From the NCBI GenBank assembly GCA_002344065.1, contig DDTK01000004.1, forward strand, positions 116,808 to 180,807: 64,000 nucleotides of DNA, in the 5' to 3' direction. Below, piece by piece: positions 1 to 6,240 of the stretch (position 1 is the first letter of the stretch; every line of letters starts with the position of its first letter). Made by a program: the position numbers and the translations under genes. The notes beneath the pieces are model-generated. The model searched no databases and had not been told where the DNA came from. It saw only the letters and a list, made by a program, of their open reading frames with translations. Source of the DNA: Flammeovirgaceae bacterium UBA2366. Its GTDB lineage: Bacteria > Bacteroidota > Bacteroidia > Cytophagales > Cyclobacteriaceae.

Positions 1-181
1 TTGAAGTTGCGCTGTCATGGTCACATCCGCGTGTGTGTTCTTCACAAGGCTGTGCGTGACCAAAAATTGCCATGCTTTGTACTTCGCCTCCGCACAAATG
101 AAAACTAACCGAATGGCTGATAGAGGACATCAGCACAAGCGCTGCTAGAATACCGGTCTGTATGGTGCGAAACTTTTTCAA
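1..181 (-). CDS. Small exported Cys/His protein, HYC_CC_PP-like (partial)
   Basis: The reading frame starts at a TTG (179-181) and runs off the left edge, so only about 60 residues are seen. It opens with a basic stretch (KKFR) and a hydrophobic core like a signal peptide, followed by a HLCGG motif and further Cys and His residues (QPCEEH, GCDHD). This matches the general plan of the short Bacteroidota exported proteins with an HYC-type motif that accompany metal genes. A stop codon lies in frame upstream of the TTG and no ATG precedes it, which supports the TTG start. A role in binding metal outside the inner membrane is inference. The C-terminal half, which would hold the CC and PP motifs, is not in the window. 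Confidence 0.55.
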   Translation of the reverse strand, partial: MKKFRTIQTGILAALVLMSSISHSVSFHLCGGEVQSMAIFGHAQPCEEHTRGCDHDSATS

Positions 182-341
182 GACTTCGTAAATATACGTG
201 GCTCACGCATATAAGTTATTATACATTATTGCCGAAATGTTATAAAATTCCAGGCTAAAGTTCGCCATAATCGTAAAAATGAGTCATTTCTGATCCTTTT
301 AGCAAAGACTAAGCGCCCTTCTATCCAGCACATGACAATTG

Positions 342-476
342 TCAGAAGTTGAAGATTTCAGCCAGAATCACAACCAATATGACGGCAAGGACAATAACAA
401 TCCAAAATCGCCTGATCCATTTCTCTGATTCTGGTGACGGCTTGGGTGTTTCGATTTGGCAACACGGTTTCGACAT
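342..476 (-). CDS. Small single-pass membrane protein, unknown function
   Basis: A 44-residue frame begins 20 bases after the stop of the AraC-type gene on the same strand. It has a Cys pair near the N-terminus (KPCC), a Pro/Glu-rich linker, then one strongly hydrophobic segment of about 20 residues after WIRRF, so it would sit in the inner membrane with a short cytoplasmic tail. A longer in-frame start at 524 would overlap the regulator by 29 bases, so the ATG at 476 is preferred. The CC pair and position suggest a link to metal sensing, but I do not recognise a family. It could be a chance frame. Confidence 0.4.
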   Translation of the reverse strand: MSKPCCQIETPKPSPESEKWIRRFWIVIVLAVILVVILAEIFNF

Positions 477-495
477 GCGTTTAAGAAAGCTAGTT

Positions 496-1053
496 TTAAT
501 ATGTCGCGCTATGGGCATATCCATTTTTAAACTCAGATACCGAACTGCCCGTTATCGCCCGGAATTGTTTTGACAAGTGCTGAACGTTGGAATAGCCCAT
601 GCGATACGATATTTCACTCAAGGTCAATTCCCCTTCCCTGAGTAGTTGTTTAACTCTGTCCACTTTTCTTTCAATAGCAAATGCCTCGATTGTCTTATTC
701 TGGTTTCTGCTAAAGAGTTTGGTCAGGCTGAAGTAATTCCTGGCCAGATGATCAGACAAGTAAGCCGATAGTCTGCTCACATTATTTCCCGACTCCATTT
801 CGTTCAAGTACTTTATAATGTGAATTTTTATTTCTTCTACGGTCACTTCTGTTTTGTCGTAAACGACCTGCAGACCGACTTCACGTAGTTTCCTTTCAAG
901 CGTTGGTAAAATTGTATCACAAGGGCTTGAAAAAATTACCCGACCCAACTCAACCTTTTGAGGAGGGGTATTTAGTTGCTGAAGTACCTGAATGACGTAG
1001 ATAATACAGCGTTCACAGACCATATTTTTTATATGAAGTTCGTACGTTTTCAT
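496..1053 (-). CDS. HMA-like/AraC-type transcriptional regulator
   Basis: This 185-residue protein has an N-terminal half resembling a small heavy-metal-associated (ferredoxin-like) fold with a CxxC pair (C-E-R-C, about residues 13-16), then a C-terminal AraC/XylS DNA-binding domain of two helix-turn-helix units (about 90-180; the LTLSEISYRMGYSN...HLSKQFR pattern is typical). A second, longer homologue lies at 29987-30769, and both begin with the same K-x-HIKNM-x-C-x-RC block, which is why the ATG at 1053 is chosen over the TTG at 1059. Such proteins probably bind a thiophilic metal through the CxxC and activate neighbouring efflux genes; that is inference from the architecture. A small membrane ORF follows 20 bases downstream. 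No Shine-Dalgarno is visible. Confidence 0.8.
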   Translation of the reverse strand: MKTYELHIKNMVCERCIIYVIQVLQQLNTPPQKVELGRVIFSSPCDTILPTLERKLREVGLQVVYDKTEVTVEEIKIHIIKYLNEMESGNNVSRLSAYLSDHLARNYFSLTKLFSRNQNKTIEAFAIERKVDRVKQLLREGELTLSEISYRMGYSNVQHLSKQFRAITGSSVSEFKNGYAHSATY

Positions 1054-1155
1054 AACCAATATTTAATTTTCGTTTTGAAGAAAAAGACTTTAGAATTGAC
1101 GAGTATCGCTTTACGCAAGACACGGACTAACCGGAAGTATTTCGAAAACTAACTA

Positions 1156-1635
1156 TCAGATTTGAAAGGAATTTAGAAGAACTCTTTTGTAGGTTCCCTC
1201 ATTGCTATAAAGAAATTGCGGATGTGCCACACTCGCAGAGAAGGTGGTATTGATGCTGTTGAGCGAAAAGGATGTAACGATGTTGAATAAAGGAGTGGCA
1301 TTGGCGGCTACCTCTACAATCAATGTCTCAGTGCTTAAAGAAAGAGCCGCAAAGAACCTGGTCATCTCATATGCACAGCAGGAATCCTTTGGAGCGATTT
1401 CAAAGAAAATATTCTTTGTAAGCAGATGGTGTGCTTTTGCCTGTATTTCCTTTGTGTGTTTACAATGAGAATCTGGATGATCTGAGTGCATTACCATGCC
1501 TGATGCACATGCGAAATTGCAAACAATGGTTGTCAAAACCGATAAGGTAAAGAACAGGGACAGGAAAAGGCTGTATTTTCGTATGGTTGTCAGGGGAGTC
1601 ATCCAATGGCAAAGTAGTGAGTTTTGTTTACTCAT
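1156..1635 (-). CDS. Exported CC-motif protein, unknown function
   Basis: The 159-residue product has a long N-terminal region with a hydrophobic signal segment (SLFLSLFFTLSVLTTIVC), then CNFAC, a His-rich stretch (MHSDHPDSHCKH) and a central SCC motif, and ends in a hydrophobic LNSFQI. A second possible start is the Met at residue 12, which would shorten the cytoplasmic lead. The CC motif and hydrophobic C-terminal end recall the proteins at 12626-13009, 30906-31424 and 33162-33536. It lies upstream of the HMA-AraC gene on the same strand with a 100-base gap. Periplasmic metal binding is plausible but unproven, and I assign no named family with confidence. Confidence 0.6.
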   Translation of the reverse strand: MSKQNSLLCHWMTPLTTIRKYSLFLSLFFTLSVLTTIVCNFACASGMVMHSDHPDSHCKHTKEIQAKAHHLLTKNIFFEIAPKDSCCAYEMTRFFAALSLSTETLIVEVAANATPLFNIVTSFSLNSINTTFSASVAHPQFLYSNEGTYKRVLLNSFQI

Positions 1636-1734
1636 ATAATGACCAATGTTGGCTAAGATGATGACTTTTGTCAGGCATGGTCTGTCTCAAAGGCGCATGA
1701 AATTTTTCATACGCCTTAACCAGTTTGATAGAAA

Positions 1735-2532
1735 TTACTTATCATGAGTATCGAGAATCACAGGCAGGCCATCTTTACCGATAGGCACAAAGAAAAACTT
1801 GGTGTTGGGGTTAGTTGTAAGTTTATCCTGCACTTCCAGAGCCTTATACTGCAAGTATCGTTGGGTTAAGCCAGCATCAATGATTTGCTGTGCATCGCGC
1901 TGACCTTTAGCCAACACTCTTTGTATCTCCGCGTTTTTCTCTGCAATCTTTAATTCGTACTCTTTTTGCTCAATGGCCTGTTGGACTGCGAGTTTCTTAT
2001 CTACAGCCGAAGTAACTACCACCGGGTATTCAATATGTTTTACTGTAACGTTGTTGAACTCAATGTGCTTTCCCTTTGTCAGCATCATCAGGCGTGTAAG
2101 GATGGCTGACTCAATCTCCGGACTTTTTGGTGACACTGTGGTATACTTATATGTTGAGAAAACGTTTCGCACCAGGCTCATAAACTCTGGTTGGATTACT
2201 TTGTTGTAATATTCTTTACCAACTTCTAACTCTAATTGTGGCAGTTCCGAAGCCACAGGTCGTAGTGTTACGGAAACAGTAAGGTCGATATGTAATTCGT
2301 CTTCCGTTAGGATTGATACGTTTTCATTATAGGTTTTCCATTGCATATTATAGCCGACTACACCATTCCATGGCCAATGCCACACAACGCCATTGGAATA
2401 AATTTTGTCTGTTACTAACCCTTTGCTTAGGGGCTTCCAGCGCATGGCATTATAGCCGGGCTTTACTACCGAGCATCCGGCTGCCAGCAAAAGGATGGTT
2501 GCAGCCATAATGAAATTCAAATTGGTTTTCAT
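1735..2532 (-). CDS. SPFH/Band 7 (prohibitin-like) lipoprotein
   Basis: This 265-residue protein begins with a lipoprotein signal peptide ending in a lipobox (LLLAAGC, Cys about residue 20). It is followed by an SPFH/Band 7 domain (about 25-190) and an Ala/Glu/Gln/Lys-rich helical tail (EQKEYELKIAEKNAEIQR) typical of prohibitins, which oligomerise through such helices. Prohibitin-like proteins form rings on membranes and modulate proteases or membrane quality. Here the anchor is a lipid rather than a transmembrane helix. A 57-residue protein gene ends 13 bases upstream, so the two are probably co-transcribed. Nothing ties it directly to metals except its position. Confidence 0.8.
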   Translation of the reverse strand: MKTNLNFIMAATILLLAAGCSVVKPGYNAMRWKPLSKGLVTDKIYSNGVVWHWPWNGVVGYNMQWKTYNENVSILTEDELHIDLTVSVTLRPVASELPQLELEVGKEYYNKVIQPEFMSLVRNVFSTYKYTTVSPKSPEIESAILTRLMMLTKGKHIEFNNVTVKHIEYPVVVTSAVDKKLAVQQAIEQKEYELKIAEKNAEIQRVLAKGQRDAQQIIDAGLTQRYLQYKALEVQDKLTTNPNTKFFFVPIGKDGLPVILDTHDK

Positions 2533-2545
2533 GGTATTGATTTGT

Positions 2546-2719
2546 TTAAGTATTCAGGAATTCACAACGATCTCCAAATTCATTTTTGCACCAAGCAATG
2601 AACAAACTGGTTTCGCTCTCAGGCAAGAGTCTGAGTGCCTTGACGTATTCTTTCTTTAACAAGGCTCTGTCAAAGCTTATTTTTCTCAAGATCAGTTTGC
2701 AGTACTCGAACCTACTCAT
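2546..2719 (-). CDS. Small conserved cytoplasmic protein (57 aa)
   Basis: A frame of 57 codons from the ATG at 2719 to a TAA at 2546-2548 encodes a charged, probably helical protein starting MSRFEYCKLILRKISFD and containing ALLKKEYVKALRLL and an IAWCKNEFG segment. Its composition is protein-like (no low-complexity or shadow character) and it resembles short Bacteroidota proteins of the pattern FEYCK-x-IL-x-K-x-SFD that occur upstream of various genes; that resemblance is from memory. The gene ends 13 bases before the SPFH lipoprotein start and probably forms its operon. Function unknown. Confidence 0.6.
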   Translation of the reverse strand: MSRFEYCKLILRKISFDRALLKKEYVKALRLLPESETSLFIAWCKNEFGDRCEFLNT

Positions 2720-2734
2720 GGCGTTAATGATTTT

Positions 2735-2749
2735 GTTACTTTTTGTAAC
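2735..2749. promoter_or_regulatory. 15-bp inverted repeat in divergent promoter region
   Basis: GTTAC-TTTTT-GTAAC is a perfect 5-bp inverted repeat 16 bases upstream of the 57-aa gene start, within the 200-base region separating that gene from the divergent YceI-like gene. It could be a small operator or a chance hairpin. No clear TAnnTTTG element is seen beside it. Confidence 0.3.
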
Positions 2750-2852
2750 GCACTAAACCGAGCGTACAGATCAAACTTTCTTGGTTAAGATGTGTATTTT
2801 ATTGATGCATGAATAAAAATAAGAAGGCGACCTTTATCGTGGGGACAACTGA

Positions 2853-2880
2853 CCAATTAAATATAAATCATTGCCAAGGT
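2853..2880 (+). promoter_or_regulatory. Putative operator, copy 1 of a shared 28-bp motif
   Basis: The stretch contains CCAATTAA, TATAAA and CATTGCCAAGG in that order. It matches 25 of 28 positions of the element at 32727-32754, and a third, weaker copy lies at 29943-29970. All three point toward the gene they precede (here the YceI-like gene, about 40 bases downstream). This makes a common regulator site likely. The natural candidates are the two HMA-AraC proteins in the window, but that is inference. Confidence 0.55.
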
Positions 2881-2920
2881 TTTTTCGCTTTCTCCTGACT
2901 ATGAATCGTTAAATTCAGTA

Positions 2921-3481
2921 ATGAAGATCAAGAAATTATGCGTTGTATTTTTTGCTTTGCTCCTGGCTTTTCCCTCATGGAAATTACGAGCTCAGAATAT
3001 ATTTAGGTCGAAGCATGGAACGTTGTCAAGTGATGCAACGTACTTCGGCTATTCTGTTACAGCGGACACGAAAGCAGTTGAAGTTTTATTAGACTATGAA
3101 ACTTCTGACATTATTCTTATGCTCAACCCAAAGGTTTTGCACACGGGCAAAGATTCAATCTATCAACTTTTGAAACAAATCGATTATATCTGGGCCCTGC
3201 GAAGCAACCTTAACCTAGGCTCCATTAACACAACAACCCATGCTCCGCAGAATTTTCAATTGACCGGAATTCTTGAGTTGCCGCCAAACCAGAAACTGAA
3301 CATTAAAGGCACTAGTCGTCTTGAGCATATTGGTGGAGGGGAAGAAATGGCCTGCGAACTTGCATTCTATTTCGATTTAGATTTGGGTTCGTTGGGGATA
3401 TCCCCGTCAACCGGACTCTCCAGGGGTGAAAACCTTATGAAGGTTCAGTTCTTTGAAACGGTATTGAAAAAAGTTAACTGA
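2921..3481 (+). CDS. YceI-like periplasmic protein
   Basis: The 186-residue product has a cleavable signal peptide (AFPSWKLRAQ) and a mature part resembling the YceI lipocalin-like beta-barrel. Visible features include a charged segment ahead of LDYETSDIILMLNPKVLHTG, the KDSIYQLLKQ helix and a later ELPPNQKLNIKGT strand pair. YceI proteins bind lipids or isoprenoids in the periplasm and are often found with metal or oxidative-stress genes. The match is by pattern only and the ends are divergent, so the fold is a moderate call. It heads a plus-strand run with three small genes, 40 bases after the shared 28-bp motif. Confidence 0.6.
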   Translation: MKIKKLCVVFFALLLAFPSWKLRAQNIFRSKHGTLSSDATYFGYSVTADTKAVEVLLDYETSDIILMLNPKVLHTGKDSIYQLLKQIDYIWALRSNLNLGSINTTTHAPQNFQLTGILELPPNQKLNIKGTSRLEHIGGGEEMACELAFYFDLDLGSLGISPSTGLSRGENLMKVQFFETVLKKVN

Positions 3482-3504
3482 AAATAGTTATAAAACCATC
3501 TGTT

Positions 3505-3693
3505 ATGAAAAATCATTGGTTATGGATGATCATCGGGTGTGGCTTGCCACTTCTTCTCATTTTCTTGCTGCCGGTTTTTGGTATCAAGTCAAACACGGGA
3601 TTTTTTTTGTTTATGGTTCTTTGTTTTGCGTCTCATCTTTTTATGATGCGCAACATGGATAACCAGAGTGATAACAAACATTCGCATCAGTGA
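3505..3693 (+). CDS. Small two-helix membrane protein (DUF2933-like)
   Basis: This 62-residue protein has two hydrophobic segments (MIIGCGLPLLLIFLLPVFGI and GFFLFMVLCFASHLFMM) and a His-containing tail (NKHSHQ). Length, topology and a conserved CG-x-PLLLIFLLP pattern resemble the short DUF2933 membrane proteins that commonly sit in metal-resistance clusters. It starts 23 bases after the YceI-like gene and is followed at once by the DUF5676 gene, so the four genes probably form one operon. Function unknown; the assignment to DUF2933 is from memory of the family. Confidence 0.6.
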   Translation: MKNHWLWMIIGCGLPLLLIFLLPVFGIKSNTGFFLFMVLCFASHLFMMRNMDNQSDNKHSHQ

Positions 3694-3710
3694 GAAAACT
3701 AAAAATTAAT

Positions 3711-3989
3711 ATGACACAAATTCACATAAGACGATTTGGATTTGCATGCGGGGCAACAACGGTTCTGCTTTACCTGGGCTGCATGCTAGTCATGGCTACA
3801 GTAGGAAGGAATGGGACCGTACTATTCCTCAACAGTTTACTGCATGGCCTTGATGTTTCATCAATCGTACGAATGAACATGCCTATAACAGAAGTCCTGA
3901 TGGGTATCGTTCAGACTTTTATTCTAGGATGGCTAACCGGAGCTTGTATAGCCGCCTTCTATAACATTTTCGACAAGAAAGCGGATTAA
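3711..3989 (+). CDS. DUF5676 family membrane protein
   Basis: The 92-residue product has two hydrophobic segments, the first with the pattern FGFACGATTVLLYLGCMLVM, which is characteristic of DUF5676 membrane proteins (FG-x-A-x-G...LLYLGCM). These are small proteins of unknown role frequently found next to Cu/Hg resistance genes in Bacteroidota and Proteobacteria. A GTG at 3690 overlapping the previous stop would add seven residues, but the ATG at 3711 gives an N-terminus typical for the family. It is the third gene of the plus-strand run starting at 2921. Confidence 0.7.
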   Translation: MTQIHIRRFGFACGATTVLLYLGCMLVMATVGRNGTVLFLNSLLHGLDVSSIVRMNMPITEVLMGIVQTFILGWLTGACIAAFYNIFDKKAD

Positions 3990-4014
3990 CTCATAAGGGA
4001 TCTAAATCAATTAT

Positions 4015-4605
4015 ATGAAAGCATTCACAACAATAATAATAGTAGCGGTAACAGTGTTTCTAGGTGGATGCATGACCTTCACGAACATGAAGGTTAGATA
4101 TGATAAAGAGATCGATTTTAATAAATATAAGACTTATGCCTGGCTGGCAGATGCGGATCGGGCTGGTAATAATGATTTTGACAATGACTTCATCCGTCAG
4201 CGGATACGTAATTACATTGGGCATTGTTTGAGTGAGCGTCAATATGTTGCAGACACCCTTCAGCCTGATCTGCTGGTCCGCACCAGGTGGATGGCCGAAG
4301 CGCGCGAGTTAACGATGCCTGATTTAACGGACAGGCCTTTTTATTACAATAGCATCTACTATGCTGACCCGTTTACGATTCGAATCTCACCGCGTGGAAA
4401 AATTGACTACACAAACCGATATCCAATCTCGAATGCAAAAAAGCAAACCTACTACCATAGCGGAGTGGAAGTGCTTTTTATTGATGCTAAAACAAAAGAA
4501 GTAATATGGAACGGCTTTACGAGCGATGATATTTATGATCCCCGGGTCATCTACAAAGAACTTCATCCCTCAGTTCATAGAATGATGAAACAGTTTCCCG
4601 ATTAG
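4015..4605 (+). CDS. DUF4136-type lipoprotein
   Basis: A 196-residue protein with a lipoprotein signal (VFLGGC, Cys about residue 19), followed by the V-x-YD-x-E-x-DF-x-KYKTYAW pattern that marks DUF4136. These are outer-membrane or periplasmic lipoproteins of unknown function widespread in Bacteroidota. The C-terminal part has VEVLFIDAKTKEVIWNG, also a family hallmark (W-G before a charged tail). It is the last gene of the plus-strand operon, 25 bases after the DUF5676 gene. A distantly similar lipoprotein may be encoded at 23648-24283. Confidence 0.8.
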   Translation: MKAFTTIIIVAVTVFLGGCMTFTNMKVRYDKEIDFNKYKTYAWLADADRAGNNDFDNDFIRQRIRNYIGHCLSERQYVADTLQPDLLVRTRWMAEARELTMPDLTDRPFYYNSIYYADPFTIRISPRGKIDYTNRYPISNAKKQTYYHSGVEVLFIDAKTKEVIWNGFTSDDIYDPRVIYKELHPSVHRMMKQFPD

Positions 4606-4744
4606 CAAATAAGGTAGCTGATGGATTGATACCAACATTAAATCACAAAGATCGTTGATGGTCATTACAGGGCGACACAAAGGAAAATCACCTTGGCAAC
4701 TCATGTACAGTGCACCGTAAAAAAAGTTTTATTACATGACACAT

Positions 4745-4786
4745 ATTTAAGTATTTGCTTAAATAAGTAAACTTTTCTTAACTTTG
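4745..4786 (+). promoter_or_regulatory. ArsR-type operator and Bacteroidota promoter of the mer operon
   Basis: A perfect inverted repeat, ATTTAAG-N6-CTTAAAT (4745-4764), sits 53 bases upstream of the ArsR gene. It is followed by TAACTTTG (4779-4786), an exact match to the Bacteroidota -7 consensus TAnnTTTG. A TTTG at 4754-4757, 21 bases before the -7 element, can serve as the -33 box and lies in the spacer of the inverted repeat, so a bound repressor would block the sigma factor. The arrangement is a textbook ArsR/SmtB autoregulated promoter, read here directly from sequence. Confidence 0.7.
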
Positions 4787-4817
4787 TTCCGTTAAGTCAC
4801 TACAAACAATTCAAAGT

Positions 4818-5195
4818 ATGGAAAGAAACACCTGTATTCGCGTTTTTGCTGACCAGAATCAAATAAACCAGTGCAGGGAGAAAGTATCGGCAAATGCCAA
4901 ATCTTTCTCCCAACTCGGAAATATTCTTTCCCTTGCGGGTAATGAGGTAAGACTTAAGATTCTCTACCTGCTTGAAGAAGAAAATGAACTCTGCCCCTGT
5001 GACATCAGCGATATTCTCGGCATGAGTGTTCCGGCTATTTCTCAGCATCTTCGTAAACTCAAAGACGGCAATATCATCGAAGCCCGCAAAGTAGGTCAGA
5101 CTATTTTTTACTCACTTAGATCGGAGAACCTGAAGATTCTAAAGCCTTTTTTCAAGACCATTAATCAAATGAATCAAAATACTGTAACAATATGA
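4818..5195 (+). CDS. ArsR/SmtB-family metalloregulator of the mer operon
   Basis: The 125-residue winged-helix protein carries ELCPCDI (Cys 59 and Cys 61), the alpha-3 metal-site motif of ArsR/CadC, followed by the recognition helix region (MSVPAISQHLRKLKDG) and a beta-wing (GQTIFYSL). Further Cys at about 6 and 19 could complete a thiolate site as in CadC-type sensors. It heads the mercury operon and overlaps merTP by four bases (ATGA). With the palindromic operator overlapping the promoter upstream, it probably represses the operon until Hg(II) or another thiophilic metal binds. Control by ArsR rather than MerR is usual in Bacteroidota mer loci. Confidence 0.88.
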   Translation: MERNTCIRVFADQNQINQCREKVSANAKSFSQLGNILSLAGNEVRLKILYLLEEENELCPCDISDILGMSVPAISQHLRKLKDGNIIEARKVGQTIFYSLRSENLKILKPFFKTINQMNQNTVTI

Positions 5196-5809
5196 AAACT
5201 GAAAGTCAAAAAGGTTGGGTATTGGGTGTAACCGCTGCTATTGCCGCATCCTTGTGTTGCATCACACCCGTGCTAGCCTTACTGGGTGGTGTCAGCGGAA
5301 TCGCTTCATCTTTTTCGTGGATAGAACCTTACAGACCCTATTTAATTGGGGCAACTGTGCTGGTATTTGGTTTCGCCTGGTATCAAAAATTAAAGCCACG
5401 AAAAAAGGAAGAAATAAACTGCGAATGTGAAACTGACGAAAAGCCTTCCTTCTGGCAAAGCAAAACTTTCCTGGGCATCATTACTGTTTTTGCAGCGTTG
5501 ATGATTTCATTCCCACACTATGCGCACATATTTTATCCCAAGAGTCCTGTAGCTAATGTTGTAATTATTGAAAAGAACAACATTCAACAAGTTGAACTGA
5601 AAATTTCAGGAATGACCTGCCAAAGTTGTTCAGATCATGTTAACCATGCATTAGACGGTGTGCCCGGAGTACTGGAACATATTACCTCGTATGAACAAGG
5701 CACGAGCCTTGTAAAATTTGATGCAAGCAGAGCCGCTCCGGAAAAGTTGGTGGAGGCAGTGAATGCCACAGGCTATAAAGTAATTGACACAAAAAAACTT
5801 GAAAAGTAA
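5192..5809 (+). CDS. merTP: MerTP mercuric ion transporter fusion
   Basis: This 205-residue protein fuses a MerT-like membrane part (three hydrophobic segments; the Cys pair LCCITP at 22-23 in the first helix is the Hg-binding pair) to a C-terminal heavy-metal-associated domain with GMTCQSC (Cys 143 and 146). A second Cys pair (CECE) lies in the loop after helix 2, where MerT has its cytosolic cysteines. It brings Hg(II) across the inner membrane to be handed to MerA. It overlaps the regulator gene by four bases and is followed 11 bases later by a separate MerP-like gene. The fused MerTP form is well known in Bacteroidota. Confidence 0.85.
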   Translation: MKTESQKGWVLGVTAAIAASLCCITPVLALLGGVSGIASSFSWIEPYRPYLIGATVLVFGFAWYQKLKPRKKEEINCECETDEKPSFWQSKTFLGIITVFAALMISFPHYAHIFYPKSPVANVVIIEKNNIQQVELKISGMTCQSCSDHVNHALDGVPGVLEHITSYEQGTSLVKFDASRAAPEKLVEAVNATGYKVIDTKKLEK

Positions 5810-5820
5810 AATCAAAACTC

Positions 5821-6213
5821 ATGAAGACTTTCATTATTTCATTTTTAGCAGTAGCCATGGTATGTGGCTATTCTTGCAATTCCGCCTTCGGTCAGGGCAA
5901 GGAAAAACCATTTGGCACGGTTAAGACAAAAGTAATTGAACTTAAGGTTACCGGTATGACCTGCCAGGGTTGTGCTGATCATGTTACGTCTGCACTTTCT
6001 CAAAAATCAGGTGTAATAAAATCAGATGTACAATTTGCCAGCAACTCGGCCACCGTTACCTATGATGCATCAGTGGTGGAAGAGGAAGAAATTATTCAAA
6101 CGATAGAAGAAACTGGTTACAAAGCCGAAGCGAAAACGAGTAAAGATAAAAAGGAAATCAAAAAGGATGATGCTATGCCCCACGCCTGTTGTGTCCCCAA
6201 AAAGAAAAGTTGA
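5821..6213 (+). CDS. MerP-like periplasmic HMA protein
   Basis: The 130-residue product has a signal peptide (cleavage near AFGQ), one HMA domain with GMTCQGC (Cys 48 and 51) and a Lys-rich linker ending in HACCVPKKK, which adds a second Cys pair at the C-terminus. MerP binds Hg(II) in the periplasm and passes it to MerT. Because the preceding gene already has a fused HMA domain, this is a second and separate carrier. The extended Cys-containing tail is not part of classical MerP and may add a metal site. It lies 11 bases after merTP and 27 before merA. Confidence 0.75.
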   Translation: MKTFIISFLAVAMVCGYSCNSAFGQGKEKPFGTVKTKVIELKVTGMTCQGCADHVTSALSQKSGVIKSDVQFASNSATVTYDASVVEEEEIIQTIEETGYKAEAKTSKDKKEIKKDDAMPHACCVPKKKS

Positions 6214-6240
6214 GTCTTCTATCTATAAATTTCAAACATC

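Noticed and set aside
3690..3710. GTG start for the DUF5676 gene overlapping the previous stop
   Set aside because: The ATG at 3711 gives the N-terminus typical of the family; overlap start adds seven uncharacteristic residues.
4685..4710. TTGCCAAGGT 10-mer on the minus strand, shared with the 28-bp motif
   Set aside because: No minus-strand gene lies downstream and the rest of the motif is absent.
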